A DNA stretch of 22,966 nucleotides from Gammaproteobacteria bacterium (GTDB lineage: Bacteria > Pseudomonadota > Gammaproteobacteria > UBA7966). The notes below the pieces were generated by a model, which was not told where the DNA came from, searched no databases, and saw nothing but the letters and a program-made list of their open reading frames with translations. The number at the start of each line of letters is the position of its first letter. The stretch's first letter is position 1. The translations under genes and the position numbers were made by a program. This document shows positions 7,843 to 16,323 of this stretch, one piece after another. The stretch covers positions 1 to 22,966 of the forward strand of contig DNIF01000120.1 of NCBI GenBank assembly GCA_003485715.1, read 5' to 3'.

Positions 7843-8815
7843 GACCATCACCGAGGCTCAACCGATGACTGGGGAACAAGAGGCCTCGGGGCTCCTCCTG
7901 GAAGAGGCCCGAGCTTGCTACGGGCAGCCGTTGCCGGATCTGATCTTCCAGGCGCAACGGGTACACCGGCAGCACTTCGCAGCCGACGAATTGCAGTTGA
8001 GCACGTTGCTCAACATCAAGTCAGGCGGGTGCAGCGAAGATTGCGCCTATTGCCCGCAATCCGCCCACCATGCGACTGGTCTCGCGAACGGCACCTTGCT
8101 TGGGGTGGCGCCCGTGGTGCAGGCCGCTCGCGCGGCTCGTGCGGCCGGGGCCTCCCGCTTCTGCATGGGCGCGGCCTGGCGGGCCCCGACGGATCGGGAC
8201 GTGGACGCCCTTTGCAATCTGGTCGAGGCGGTGCGCGCCGAGGGTCTGGAAACTTGCCTGACCGTCGGCATGCTGACGGCCCCTCAGGCCGAGCGGCTCA
8301 GTCAGGCCGGTCTCGATTACTACAACCACAACCTCGACACCTCGCGGGCCCACTACGGGCGCATTGTCTCCACTCGCGACTACCAGGATCGTCTCGACAC
8401 CCTGCAAGCCGTGGGTGAAGCCGGTATGCGCATCTGCTCGGGCGGGATCCTCGGTATGGGCGAGACGGTGGAGGATCGCCTCTCGATGCTCTGTACCCTG
8501 GCGACCTTGCCGGTCCCGCCGGAAAGCGTCCCCATCAATCTGCTGGTACCCGTACCCGGAACCCCCCTCGAACAGAGCGCCCCGGTCGATATCTTCGACC
8601 TCGTGCGCACCATTGCAACTGCGCGCATCCTGTTGCCGAAGGCCCGGGTTCGCCTCTCTGCCGGTCGGCGCGAACTCTCCGACGAGGCCCAGGCACTCTG
8701 CTTCATGGCCGGAGCCAACTCGCTCTTCTACGGGGATTTCCTGCTCACGACCGAGAATCCCGCCACGACCGATGACCAGCGATTGTTCGAGCGCCTCGGG
8801 ATGCGGGCCGTCTGA
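7841..8815 (+). CDS. bioB: Biotin synthase BioB
   Basis: BioB is a radical-SAM enzyme that inserts sulfur into dethiobiotin to form biotin. The 324-residue sequence has the radical-SAM cluster motif CSEDCAYC (C64, C68, C71) directly followed by PQSAHH. The ligands of the sacrificial [2Fe-2S] cluster are recognisable: the Cys in RFCMGAA, the Cys in GLETCLTVGML, the Cys in MRICSGGILGMGE and the Arg in VRLSAGR. The ATG at 7841 has GGAG at 7832-7835, five bases upstream; the open frame continues further 5' but that part is unrelated. It is the first gene of a contiguous bioB-F-H-C-D set and lies 19 bases before bioF. It shares the CATG start tetranucleotide with the divergent ComF-like gene. Confidence 0.96.
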   Translation: MTITEAQPMTGEQEASGLLLEEARACYGQPLPDLIFQAQRVHRQHFAADELQLSTLLNIKSGGCSEDCAYCPQSAHHATGLANGTLLGVAPVVQAARAARAAGASRFCMGAAWRAPTDRDVDALCNLVEAVRAEGLETCLTVGMLTAPQAERLSQAGLDYYNHNLDTSRAHYGRIVSTRDYQDRLDTLQAVGEAGMRICSGGILGMGETVEDRLSMLCTLATLPVPPESVPINLLVPVPGTPLEQSAPVDIFDLVRTIATARILLPKARVRLSAGRRELSDEAQALCFMAGANSLFYGDFLLTTENPATTDDQRLFERLGMRAV

Positions 8816-8834
8816 ACGCCGGCTCTCGGCAGCC

Positions 8835-10061
8835 ATGATCGAGCCCCTCCGATCCCCCGGTGCCAGCGCGCTGACGGAAGCGTGCCGCCAACGTCTCCGG
8901 CGGAGAGAAAGTGAGGGCTTACTGCGCCAGGCGCTGGTGCGCGATCGGGCGCAGGAAGGCACGCCCTGGGTGATCGACCATGGGCGCCGACTCCTCGGCT
9001 TCGCGAGCAACGACTATCTGGGCCTCGCCCATGACCCGCGGCTCGCCGCCGCTGCCGCGACGGCCCTCGAACGCTATGGCACGAGTGCCAGCGCGGCCGG
9101 TCTCCTGGGTGGGCGTACTGCGCTGCATGCCGAACTCGAGGCTCGACTAACCGAGTGGCTTGGGCAGGAGGCCGCACTGGTGCTGCCCTCAGGCTACCAG
9201 GCCAATCTCGCGGCCCAGGCCTTCCTTGGGCGGCATGCCATCGTGCTGCACGATCGGCTGAATCATGCCTCGTTGCTCGAGGCCACGGTACTCGCGCGCG
9301 GGCGCGCGCGGCGCTACCGGCATGCCGATGCGGCGCATTGCGCCAGCCTTCTCGCGCAACCCGGGGTCGAACTCATCGCCACGGAAAGCCTGTTTGGCAT
9401 GGATGGCGATGCGGCCCCGCTCGCCGCTCTGGCGGAAATCGCCGCTCACCGGAGCTTGCCGCTGCTGGTCGACGAGGCGCACGCACTGGGCGTGCTTGGC
9501 CCGCAGGGGAACGGGCTGGCGGTCAGCCTTCCGGCAGATCTGCGCCCAGCCATCATCGTCGGCACCTTCGGCAAGGCCCTGGCGAGCCAGGGTGCGTGTA
9601 TCGCCGGGCCCGAGGCCCTGATCGACTTCCTGCGTCAGGTCGCTGCACCGGCGGTCTACACCACCGCCCTCGCGCCGGCCGCCGTCGCCGTGACCCTCAA
9701 GGCCATCGAGGTGCTGCGGGACGAGCCGGACAGGCGCAGCATACTGCGTCAGAGGGTGCAGCAATTCGTTGCGGCAATCGCCGGGCGTCTTCCTTTGACC
9801 GCCCAACCGGAGGGTGCGGTGGTCGGTCTTCTGGTCGGCGAGGCAAGTCGCGCCGTAGAGATCTCCCGCCGCCTTGCTGACGTCGGATTCGTGGTCCCGG
9901 CCATTCGTCCACCCACCGTGCCGGAGGGCAGTTCACGACTGCGGGTGAGTCTGACGGCCGCACATACCGAGGCGCAGGTCGAGGCACTGGCGGCGGCCCT
10001 TTGGGCATGCTGGCCGAGGGAGCCCGTTCCCCCCACGACGGCCCGGGTGCCACAGGCTTGA
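8835..10061 (+). CDS. bioF: 8-amino-7-oxononanoate synthase BioF
   Basis: BioF is a PLP enzyme that condenses pimeloyl-ACP with L-alanine to give 8-amino-7-oxononanoate. The 408 residues show FASNDYLGLAHDPRL, the glycine-rich GTSASAAGLLGGRTALH stretch, LHDRLNHASLLEA, LLVDEAHALGVLG (cofactor-binding Asp and His) and GTFGKALASQGA with the Schiff-base lysine at K247. The protein is about 20 residues longer than E. coli BioF, partly because of a C-terminal tail after the usual end (LRVSLTAAHTEAQVEALAAAL). That tail overlaps a possible upstream start of bioH. The ATG at 8835 has no strong ribosome-binding site and may rely on coupling to bioB. Confidence 0.95.
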   Translation: MIEPLRSPGASALTEACRQRLRRRESEGLLRQALVRDRAQEGTPWVIDHGRRLLGFASNDYLGLAHDPRLAAAAATALERYGTSASAAGLLGGRTALHAELEARLTEWLGQEAALVLPSGYQANLAAQAFLGRHAIVLHDRLNHASLLEATVLARGRARRYRHADAAHCASLLAQPGVELIATESLFGMDGDAAPLAALAEIAAHRSLPLLVDEAHALGVLGPQGNGLAVSLPADLRPAIIVGTFGKALASQGACIAGPEALIDFLRQVAAPAVYTTALAPAAVAVTLKAIEVLRDEPDRRSILRQRVQQFVAAIAGRLPLTAQPEGAVVGLLVGEASRAVEISRRLADVGFVVPAIRPPTVPEGSSRLRVSLTAAHTEAQVEALAAALWACWPREPVPPTTARVPQA

Positions 10062-10798
10062 GCGGGTTCGTACTCAACCTGTTGCCCGGCTGGGGCTACC
10101 GCGCCGGCGTCTGGGAGGCGCTCCTGGCACACCTGCCAGCGGAATGGGAGACCAATCTGGTCGAACTGCCGTGGGAGCACCCAACCGAGGAGTGGCTACG
10201 ACCGAATGGCCCGCTCGCAGCACGCCTGAAACCCGGCTGGTGTGTCGGCTGGTCCTTTGGCGGCACCCTGGCCCTGGCCCTGGCCGCTCACGCAAGCACA
10301 ATCGACGGCGTCGTGCTGGTCGCGAGCACGCCCTGTTGGCTCGCCGCACCGGACTGGACAGCCGGCCTGGAGCGACAAGCCATCGAGGAACTCCGTGCCC
10401 TGGTCGACGACCAGCCCGAGGCTGCCCTGCGGCATTTCAACGCCTTGGTCTCGCTCGGAGCGCCCAATGCCGCGCAGGTGCGGCGGGCACTCGCTCATCA
10501 CCTGCTGCCCGGGGAGATGCGACCGGGGCTCACGGCTGCGCTCGGGCTCATGCAGCGCCTCGATGCGCGGCTAACGCGCCCAGCGGTGCCCGTGCGGCTG
10601 ATTGAAGGGGAGGGGGATCGCTTGCTGCCTGGTGGCGTCGACCCACACTGGGTGGTTACCCATGCCCGATCCTGGAGCCGCCTGCCCGGCATGGGACACG
10701 CCCTGCATCTGGCCGATCCAGCAGCCCTCGCTGCCTGCCTCCGGCACATCGGTGAGCCCGACGGGGCCGACGCCGCTGCGGCTCAGGGGCCGTCATGA
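10058..10798 (+). CDS. bioH: Pimeloyl-ACP methyl ester carboxylesterase BioH
   Basis: BioH is an alpha/beta hydrolase that removes the methyl group from pimeloyl-ACP methyl ester, ending the chain-building stage started by BioC. The catalytic triad is visible: nucleophile S66 in GWSFGGT, D187 in EGEGDRLL and H214 in GMGHALHL. The oxyanion-region LLPGWG lies at residues 9-13. I chose the TTG at 10058, overlapping the bioF stop as TTGA, because the protein then begins directly at the first beta strand, as BioH does in related bacteria. An ATG at 10007 in the same frame would add 17 residues and overlap bioF by 55 bases. The stop overlaps the bioC start as ATGA, suggesting translational coupling. 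Confidence 0.88.
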   Translation: MSGFVLNLLPGWGYRAGVWEALLAHLPAEWETNLVELPWEHPTEEWLRPNGPLAARLKPGWCVGWSFGGTLALALAAHASTIDGVVLVASTPCWLAAPDWTAGLERQAIEELRALVDDQPEAALRHFNALVSLGAPNAAQVRRALAHHLLPGEMRPGLTAALGLMQRLDARLTRPAVPVRLIEGEGDRLLPGGVDPHWVVTHARSWSRLPGMGHALHLADPAALAACLRHIGEPDGADAAAAQGPS

Positions 10799-11691
10799 CC
10801 ATCGACAAGCGACGGTTGGCGCAGAACTTCAGCCGCGCCGCATCGCATTACCGGCAGCACGCCGCACTGCAACAAGCGGTCTGCGAAAGGCTGCTGGAAC
10901 GCCTCGACCTCTTTCGTCTGCAACCGACGCGCATCCTCGACCTCGGTTGCGGAACCGGCTTTGCGTGGAAGGGATTGCGACGCCACTACCCCCGCGCCGA
11001 CATCATCGGCCTCGATCTCGCTCACGGCATGCTGCGCGAATCGCGGCGTGGCCGCTGGTGGCGCCGCGAGCGACTGATCTGCGCCGATGCGGAGCGACTG
11101 CCGCTGGTCAGCGGGGCGGTGGATCTCGTTTTCTCGAGCCTCATGCTGCAATGGTGTGCGCCGCCCGACCGCGCTCTCGCGGAGAGCCTGCGTGTCCTGA
11201 AGCCCGGGGGGCTCCTGCTGGCCTCGAGCCTCGGCCCCGACACCCTGAAAGAACTGCGCGCCGCGTGGGCAGCGAGTGCCGGCAGTGCCGGCAGCCCCCC
11301 CCAAGGGATGGGTCAGAGCTTACCCTTCGTCGATCTGCACGACTTCGGCGATGCGCTCATTCGCGCCGGATTCAGCGCGCCGGTAGTCGATGTGGAGCAC
11401 ATCACCCTGACCTATCCCCACGCGCCAGCCATCCTCCGCGACCTGCACGATCTCGGTACGGGTGATGCCAGGGTAGAGCGAGAACGTGGTTTGATCGGGC
11501 CGGGCCGAATGCGCGCCTTTGCTCGAGCCTACGAACAGTGGCGGCGCCCGGATGGTACCTTGCCGGCTACGTACGAGGTCGTTTATGCCCATGCCTTTGG
11601 TCCCAGGCCCGACACCCGGCCGCAGGACGGCAGCACCGTGGCGGCCTTTCCGTTCAGCGCCCTGCGAGGGCGACGGGGGATCCCATCGTGA
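10795..11691 (+). CDS. bioC: Malonyl-ACP O-methyltransferase BioC
   Basis: BioC methylates malonyl-ACP from S-adenosylmethionine so that fatty-acid synthesis enzymes can build the pimeloyl chain. The 298 residues begin with the family-type DKRRLAQNFSRAASHYRQHA, followed by the SAM-binding motif ILDLGCGTG and LDLAHGMLRESR, and the central VDLVFSSLMLQWC. It is longer than the 251 residues of E. coli BioC, with the excess toward the C-terminus. The ATG at 10795 overlaps the bioH stop by four bases (ATGA). It pairs with bioH, whose product undoes this methylation later. bioD follows after 49 bases. Confidence 0.94.
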   Translation: MTIDKRRLAQNFSRAASHYRQHAALQQAVCERLLERLDLFRLQPTRILDLGCGTGFAWKGLRRHYPRADIIGLDLAHGMLRESRRGRWWRRERLICADAERLPLVSGAVDLVFSSLMLQWCAPPDRALAESLRVLKPGGLLLASSLGPDTLKELRAAWAASAGSAGSPPQGMGQSLPFVDLHDFGDALIRAGFSAPVVDVEHITLTYPHAPAILRDLHDLGTGDARVERERGLIGPGRMRAFARAYEQWRRPDGTLPATYEVVYAHAFGPRPDTRPQDGSTVAAFPFSALRGRRGIPS

Positions 11692-11740
11692 AGATTGAGG
11701 CGCCTTACCTGCCGAGCAGCGGTTCGGAGCGGCCAGCGTC

Positions 11741-12457
11741 ATGACGACGGATAGCGTGCTGCTTACCCCGGGGCTCTTCGTGACGGGTACCGATACGGAG
11801 GTGGGCAAGACCTGGGTCGCGGCCGGGTTGGTGCGAGCGTTGCGCGCACACGGCATTGACGCTGCGGCCTTCAAGCCGGTCGCGAGCGGGGCAGCGCGCG
11901 GCCCCGATGGCACCTTGCAGAACGAGGACCTCGAGGCACTGACCCTCGCCATGGGACATGCCACGGCGCCCGCCGATCTGAACGTGTACTGCTTTGAGCC
12001 AGCCATCGCGCCGCACGTGGCCGCCGCGCGTGCCGGGGTGACGATCGACCTCGCCCGCATCGAAGGCGCCGCACGCCGACTGGCCCGACGTCACGCCTTC
12101 GTGGTTGCGGAGGGGGCTGGGGGATGGCGGGTGCCACTCGCCCCCGGACTCGATCTCTCCGACCTTGCGGCGCGCCTTGGCTGGCCCATTCTGCTCGTGG
12201 TGGGACTACGCCTTGGCTGCATCAACCATGCCCGCCTGACGGCGGAGGCCATCCGGAACGGCGGCCAGGCCTTTCTGGGCTGGGTAGCAAACGACCTGGT
12301 GGTCGACTACCCCGAGCGCACATCGACCATCGCCGCCCTCAACGAGTGCTTGCCCGGCCCCTGTTTTGGCAGCGTGATGAGGTCGCAACCGTCCGAGCTC
12401 GCCCTTGCACCGCTGGTCGAGGCAGTGGCTGCGATGGTCGCCCCCACGGCCCGCTGA
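11741..12457 (+). CDS. bioD: Dethiobiotin synthetase BioD
   Basis: BioD closes the ureido ring of dethiobiotin from 7,8-diaminononanoate, CO2 and ATP. The 238 residues carry the P-loop GTDTEVGKT (16-24), the substrate-binding FKPVASG segment, AIAPHVAA, and VAEGAGGWRVPL, which is the family glycine loop. It is the last gene of the bio set. No bioA (diaminononanoate aminotransferase) occurs in the window, so that step must be encoded elsewhere. The ATG at 11741 has GGAG at 11726-11729, eleven bases upstream. Confidence 0.95.
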   Translation: MTTDSVLLTPGLFVTGTDTEVGKTWVAAGLVRALRAHGIDAAAFKPVASGAARGPDGTLQNEDLEALTLAMGHATAPADLNVYCFEPAIAPHVAAARAGVTIDLARIEGAARRLARRHAFVVAEGAGGWRVPLAPGLDLSDLAARLGWPILLVVGLRLGCINHARLTAEAIRNGGQAFLGWVANDLVVDYPERTSTIAALNECLPGPCFGSVMRSQPSELALAPLVEAVAAMVAPTAR

Positions 12458-12499
12458 AGATCACCGCCAAACGCAACCACGCAGCCGGCCCACGCGCCG

Positions 12500-12517
12500 C
12501 AATGACCGGCGTCATTG
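12500..12517. repeat. Perfect 7-base inverted repeat downstream of bioD
   Basis: CAATGAC and GTCATTG flank the four-base loop CGGC. It lies 43 bases after the bioD stop in a 218-base gap that otherwise shows nothing definite. There is no T-tract after it, so it is not a typical intrinsic terminator; a protein-binding site or a weak terminator are both possible. Confidence 0.35.
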
Positions 12518-12675
12518 AATGTGCAGTGCGATAACGTCTTGCGACTGAAGGGTCGCTCGGCTACCTTGGCCACGAGGTGCGAGCGAGGAGCTTCGCCGGC
12601 ACCAGAATGCCGTGATAGGGCGCACGCTTGCCCCTGCGGACTGCATTCCCACGACGGCCCAGGGATTCTCTGCTG

Positions 12676-13188
12676 ATGGTCTCGCTCGACAAGCACAGCC
12701 CCTCTGGATCCCAGCGCCTCACTCTCGTCCCCCATCGCTCTCTCACCTGGGGCGAGGCCAAGCATGTCTTCGCCGTGCTTGCGGCCGTTACCTTGACTGT
12801 GGCGCTCGGCTTCACGGCCATGGGGTTTCCGTTGGTACTGCCCTTCGCCGGGATTGAATTGCTCGCCGTTGCCGCCGCTTTCCATGTCTCTCTCAGCGAG
12901 GCCGCTTGCCGCGAGGTGGTCAGCATCTCGCCCGTGGAGGTGCGGGTGGAGCGTGGCAGGGGCAAGCCGCAGGAGTGCCTGACCCTCCCTACGGCCTGGG
13001 CCCGCGTCCGGCGCGTCCAGGGCGCGCTCGAATGGCATCCGCGCGCCCTTCTGATCACGGTGCACGGCCGCGAGGTCGAATTGGGGCGCTTCCTGACCGA
13101 GGGCGAACGCGATGTTGCGGCGGCCCTGCTGCGCCGGGCGTTGGAAACCGTGCGGGTGCAGGCTGGCACAACGAAGTTGACCGACTGA
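12676..13188 (+). CDS. DUF2244 domain membrane protein
   Basis: The 170-residue protein resembles the DUF2244 family, small membrane proteins of unknown function often encoded beside aa3-type cytochrome c oxidase genes in proteobacteria. Visible features: a polar N-terminus, two closely spaced membrane helices (about residues 30-75, HVFAVLAAVTLTVALGF and LPFAGIELLAVAAAF), then a soluble C-terminal beta-rich part containing VRVERGRGKPQECLTLPTAWARV and ELGRFLTEGERD, probably cytoplasmic. The ATG at 12676 gives the normal length; an in-frame upstream start at 12628 would add residues unlike the family. It precedes coxB by 169 bases, so it is probably part of the oxidase cluster. No reaction is known. 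Confidence 0.78.
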   Translation: MVSLDKHSPSGSQRLTLVPHRSLTWGEAKHVFAVLAAVTLTVALGFTAMGFPLVLPFAGIELLAVAAAFHVSLSEAACREVVSISPVEVRVERGRGKPQECLTLPTAWARVRRVQGALEWHPRALLITVHGREVELGRFLTEGERDVAAALLRRALETVRVQAGTTKLTD

Positions 13189-13357
13189 AGCAGCCACGAA
13201 AACATCTGCGAGAGTGCGCAGCCGGGAGCCGTGGGAAAAGGAGAGCAGGAAGATAACGGGGGTGCTCCAAGCGCATGCCCGTGAAGATCCTCTGGAGATG
13301 TTCAAACAACAAGGTCGCGGGCAGCGTACCCGCGCCCCGCAACGTGGAGGTCGTCGA

Positions 13358-14482
13358 ATGAAGTCCATCCTGCATCGACTGTTGCTCATCGTGGGATTCA
13401 TGCCCACGGCGGCCCTCGCCGACTGGCAACTCAACTTGACCCGAGGGGTCACGTCGATCAGCCGCAACGCCTACGACCTGCACATGTTGGTGCTGTGGGT
13501 CTGCACCATTATTGGTGTGGTCGTGTTCAGCGTGATGTTCTGGTCGATCTTCCACCATCGTAAATCGCGCGGCGCCCAGGCGGCGCACTTCCACGAAAGC
13601 ACGACGGTAGAGGTGATCTGGACTCTGGTGCCCTTCCTCATCCTGGTGGGGCTGGCGGTGCCCGCCACGCGTGCGCTCATTCATATCGAGGATGCCGCCG
13701 ATGCCGACATGAGCATCCTCATCACTGGCTACCAGTGGAAGTGGCACTACAAATATCTCGAAGATGACGTCGAGTTCTTCTCCAAGCTCGACCAGGACTC
13801 CAACCGCGCACGCATGCTGGGCTCGGGTGAGGACCCGGCCAGCGTCGAAAACTATCTGCTCGAAGTCGATAACCCGGTTGTGATTCCCGTGGGCAAGAAG
13901 GTTCGCTTTCTGACCACGGCCAACGATGTCATCCATGCGTGGTGGGTGCCCGCGCTCGGTTTCAAGCGCGACGCCATCCCCGGCTTCGTCAACGAATCAT
14001 GGGCCTTGGTCGAGGAGCCCGGCATCTATCGTGGCCAATGCGCCGAATTGTGCGGGCGGGATCACGGCTTCATGCCCATCGTGGTTGATGCGCGCCCGCC
14101 CGAGGCCTATGCGGCATGGGTTGCGGAATTCAAGGCGAAGCGTGCAGCGGCGGCCCTGAAGCAGGATCCCAAGCGGGCATGGGCGCGCGAGGAGTTGGTG
14201 ACTCACGGGGCTGAGGTGTACGCGGCGCGGTGCTCCGATTGCCACGCAGCCGACGGTTCTGCCGTCAACGGCTCCGCCCCATCTCTTGCGGGCGGTGAGG
14301 TTGTCCTCGGTGCCATGGATGATCTGATAGATCTCGTCATGTTCGGCACCGGAGAGATGCATGCCTTCGGCGGCCAGTTGAGCGACATCGACATCGCCGC
14401 AGTCATCACCTTCGCGCGCAACAGCTTCGGCAATAACGCCGGCGACGACCTGCAACCGGTCAAGGTCGCCGAGTTCCGCTGA
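13358..14482 (+). CDS. coxB: Cytochrome c oxidase subunit II with C-terminal cytochrome c domain
   Basis: Subunit II accepts electrons from cytochrome c at the CuA centre and passes them to subunit I. The 374 residues start with a signal peptide (MKSILHRLLLIVGFMPTAALA), then two membrane helices and the periplasmic cupredoxin domain. The CuA motif is CAELCGRDHGFM (C228, C232, H236, M239), with the first histidine in DVIHAWWVP. A fused cytochrome c domain follows, with the heme site CSDCH (C292, C295, H296) and a likely axial methionine M334 in GTGEMHAFGG. The fusion is typical of caa3-like enzymes. The ATG at 13358 has a strong GGAGG at 13346-13350, seven bases upstream. A GC-rich hairpin separates it from ctaD. 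Confidence 0.96.
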   Translation: MKSILHRLLLIVGFMPTAALADWQLNLTRGVTSISRNAYDLHMLVLWVCTIIGVVVFSVMFWSIFHHRKSRGAQAAHFHESTTVEVIWTLVPFLILVGLAVPATRALIHIEDAADADMSILITGYQWKWHYKYLEDDVEFFSKLDQDSNRARMLGSGEDPASVENYLLEVDNPVVIPVGKKVRFLTTANDVIHAWWVPALGFKRDAIPGFVNESWALVEEPGIYRGQCAELCGRDHGFMPIVVDARPPEAYAAWVAEFKAKRAAAALKQDPKRAWAREELVTHGAEVYAARCSDCHAADGSAVNGSAPSLAGGEVVLGAMDDLIDLVMFGTGEMHAFGGQLSDIDIAAVITFARNSFGNNAGDDLQPVKVAEFR

Positions 14483-14492
14483 TCGCCTCCCC

Positions 14493-14509
14493 CGGGCGCC
14501 TCGCGCCCG
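14493..14509 (+). terminator. Short GC-rich hairpin between coxB and ctaD (attenuator or processing site)
   Basis: CGGGCGC and GCGCCCG form a perfect seven-base stem around a three-base loop, 11 bases after the coxB stop codon, followed by AATTTCC. The T-tract is weak, so termination would be partial at most. Such a hairpin inside the cluster could adjust subunit ratios or protect the coxB message. Confidence 0.4.
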
Positions 14510-14546
14510 AATTTCCGAACGCCAGGACCATCACAGGAGAACTGCC

Positions 14547-16130
14547 ATGAGTCACGCGGCCGCACACGCTGACCACCACGAGCACCATCACGGCCCGGCC
14601 AAGGGCATCGGTCGGTGGTTGTACACCACCAACCACAAGGACATCGGCACGATGTACATGGTGTTCGCGCTCATCATGTTCTTCATCGGCGGCGCGATGG
14701 CGATGGTGATCCGGGCAGAGCTGTTCCAGCCAGGCCTGCAATTGGTGGATCCGCAGTTCTTCAACTCGATGACCACCATGCATGCGCTGGTGATGATCTT
14801 CGGTGCCGTGATGCCCGCCTTCGTCGGCCTCGCCAACTGGATGGTGCCGGTGATGATCGGGGCCCCCGACATGGCACTCCCCCGGCTGAACAACTGGTCC
14901 TTCTGGATCATGCCGTTCGCCTTCCTGCTGCTGCTTTCGACACTCTTCCTGCCCGGCGGTGCGCCGGCGGGCGGCTGGACGATGTACGCACCCCTGGTGC
15001 TGCAGACGGGCGAGGCCTTCCCCTTCCTCATCCTTGCAGTCCACATGATGGGTATCTCGTCGGTGCTGGGCGCCATCAACATCATCGCCACCATCTTCAA
15101 CATGCGGGCCCCAGGCCTGACCTACATGAAGCTGCCGCTCTTCGTGTGGACCTGGATCATCACCGCCTTCCTGCTCATTACTTCCATTCCGGTGCTGGCC
15201 GGCGCCGTGACCATGCTGCTGACCGACAAGTACTTCGGCACATCCTTCTTCAATGCCGCCGGCGGCGGTGACCCAGTGATGTTCCAACACATCTTCTGGT
15301 TCTTCGGCCACCCGGAGGTATACATCATGATCCTCCCGGCCTTTGGCATCGTGTCCGCCATCATCCCGACCTTCGCGCGCAAGCCGCTCTTCGGTTACGA
15401 GTCGATGGTCTATGCGACGGCTTCCATCGCCTTCCTGTCCTTCATTGTCTGGGCCCATCACATGTTCACCGTCGGCATGCCGCTCGCCGGTGAGCTGTTC
15501 TTCATGTACACCACGGTGCTGATCGCCGTGCCCACAGGCGTCAAGGTGTTCAACTGGGTGGCCACCATGTGGCGCGGGTCGATGACCTTCGAGACGCCCA
15601 TGCTGTTTGCCCTGGGTTTCGTGGTGCTCTTCACCATCGGCGGCTTCTCGGGCCTGATGCTCGGCGTCACACCAGTAGACTTCCAGTACCACGACACCTA
15701 CTTCGTGGTGGCCCACTTTCACTACGTGCTGGTGACCGGGGCGGTGTTCTCCATCATGGCGGCCACGTATTACTGGCTGCCGAAGTGGACGGGACACATG
15801 TACGACGAGCGACTCGGCAAGCTGCACTTCTGGAGTTCGGTCATCACCGTCAACATCCTGTTCTTCCCACAGCACTTCCTCGGTCTTGCCGGCATGCCGC
15901 GCCGTATTCCGGATTACGCCGTGCAGTTCACCGATTTCAACATGATCTCGTCGATCGGCGGTTTTGCCTTCGGTCTGTCACAGCTCTTGTTCCTGGCTGT
16001 CGTGATCAAGTGCGTACGGGGTGGAGAGAAGGCAACGGATCGGGTGTGGGAGGGTGCGGAGGGCCTCGAGTGGACACTCCCTTCGCCGGCGCCCTATCAC
16101 AGCTTCACCACTCCACCCATCGTGCGTTGA
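14547..16130 (+). CDS. ctaD: Cytochrome c oxidase subunit I
   Basis: Subunit I holds heme a, heme a3 and CuB and reduces oxygen while pumping protons. The 527 residues have about twelve membrane helices and an N-terminal histidine-rich segment (HADHHEHHHG). Key sites: a heme a ligand in TTMHALVM; the D-channel aspartate in GAPDMALPRLNNWSFW; CuB ligand and glutamate in FGHPEVYI (H255, E257, Y259); CuB histidines in WAHHMF; the K-channel lysine in PTGVKVFNW; and heme ligands in VVAHFHYVL. These mark an A-type heme-copper oxidase with both proton channels. AGGAGA at 14535-14540, six bases before the ATG, supports the start. It lies 64 bases after coxB. Confidence 0.98.
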   Translation: MSHAAAHADHHEHHHGPAKGIGRWLYTTNHKDIGTMYMVFALIMFFIGGAMAMVIRAELFQPGLQLVDPQFFNSMTTMHALVMIFGAVMPAFVGLANWMVPVMIGAPDMALPRLNNWSFWIMPFAFLLLLSTLFLPGGAPAGGWTMYAPLVLQTGEAFPFLILAVHMMGISSVLGAINIIATIFNMRAPGLTYMKLPLFVWTWIITAFLLITSIPVLAGAVTMLLTDKYFGTSFFNAAGGGDPVMFQHIFWFFGHPEVYIMILPAFGIVSAIIPTFARKPLFGYESMVYATASIAFLSFIVWAHHMFTVGMPLAGELFFMYTTVLIAVPTGVKVFNWVATMWRGSMTFETPMLFALGFVVLFTIGGFSGLMLGVTPVDFQYHDTYFVVAHFHYVLVTGAVFSIMAATYYWLPKWTGHMYDERLGKLHFWSSVITVNILFFPQHFLGLAGMPRRIPDYAVQFTDFNMISSIGGFAFGLSQLLFLAVVIKCVRGGEKATDRVWEGAEGLEWTLPSPAPYHSFTTPPIVR

Positions 16131-16155
16131 GATCAAGGCGCAGGCTGGAGTGGGC

Positions 16156-16323
16156 ATGATGATCGAGCGGGGAGAGCCATCAGCCGGAGAGAGGCATTCC
16201 GGCTCCAGCCAACCGGACGTGGCACGGGCGAATCGCCGCACGCTACTGGTGCTTGGTCTTGTCGCCTTCGGGATCTACGCCTACTTCATCTTGCGCCATG
16301 TGTTCCGGGCGGAAGGGGGATGA
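16156..16323 (+). CDS. Small single-helix oxidase-cluster protein (55 residues)
   Basis: A 55-residue protein with a polar N-terminus and one membrane helix (about 29-47, TLLVLGLVAFGIYAYFILR). Small assembly proteins of this type are commonly encoded between ctaD and ctaG. The ATG at 16156 has GGAG five bases upstream (16147-16150), and its stop overlaps the ctaG start as ATGA, so it is very likely translated and coupled to ctaG. The segment RANRRTLLVLGLVAFGIYAY resembles the N-terminus of the following CtaG (AANRRTALTLGAVVLGMFGF), which hints at a shared membrane partner or a duplication. Function unknown; assembly of the oxidase is inferred from position. Confidence 0.78.
   Translation: MMIERGEPSAGERHSGSSQPDVARANRRTLLVLGLVAFGIYAYFILRHVFRAEGG

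Noticed and set aside
7213..8418. Plus-strand open frame of 401 codons over the ComF-like gene and bioB
   Set aside because: It is out of frame with bioB and antisense to the ComF-like gene, both of which carry family motifs.
9290..9312. Alternating GC tract in bioF (and a similar one near 5849-5861 in gyrB)
   Set aside because: Short runs inside conserved coding sequence with ordinary codons; expected in GC-rich genes.
12539..12567. Promoter-like TTGCGA, 17 bases, TACCTT before the DUF2244 gene
   Set aside because: The -10 hexamer matches the consensus at only three of six positions, too weak to list as a feature.
12307..13467. Minus-strand open frame of 386 codons across bioD, the DUF2244 gene and coxB
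   Set aside because: It is antisense to three supported genes and shows no recognisable motif; long antisense frames are common in GC-rich DNA.
14460..15875. Long minus-strand open frame (471 codons) rich in histidine and glutamate, opposite ctaD
   Set aside because: It lies fully antisense to the clearly real ctaD; the composition is that expected from the complement of GC-rich membrane-protein codons, and no domain is seen.
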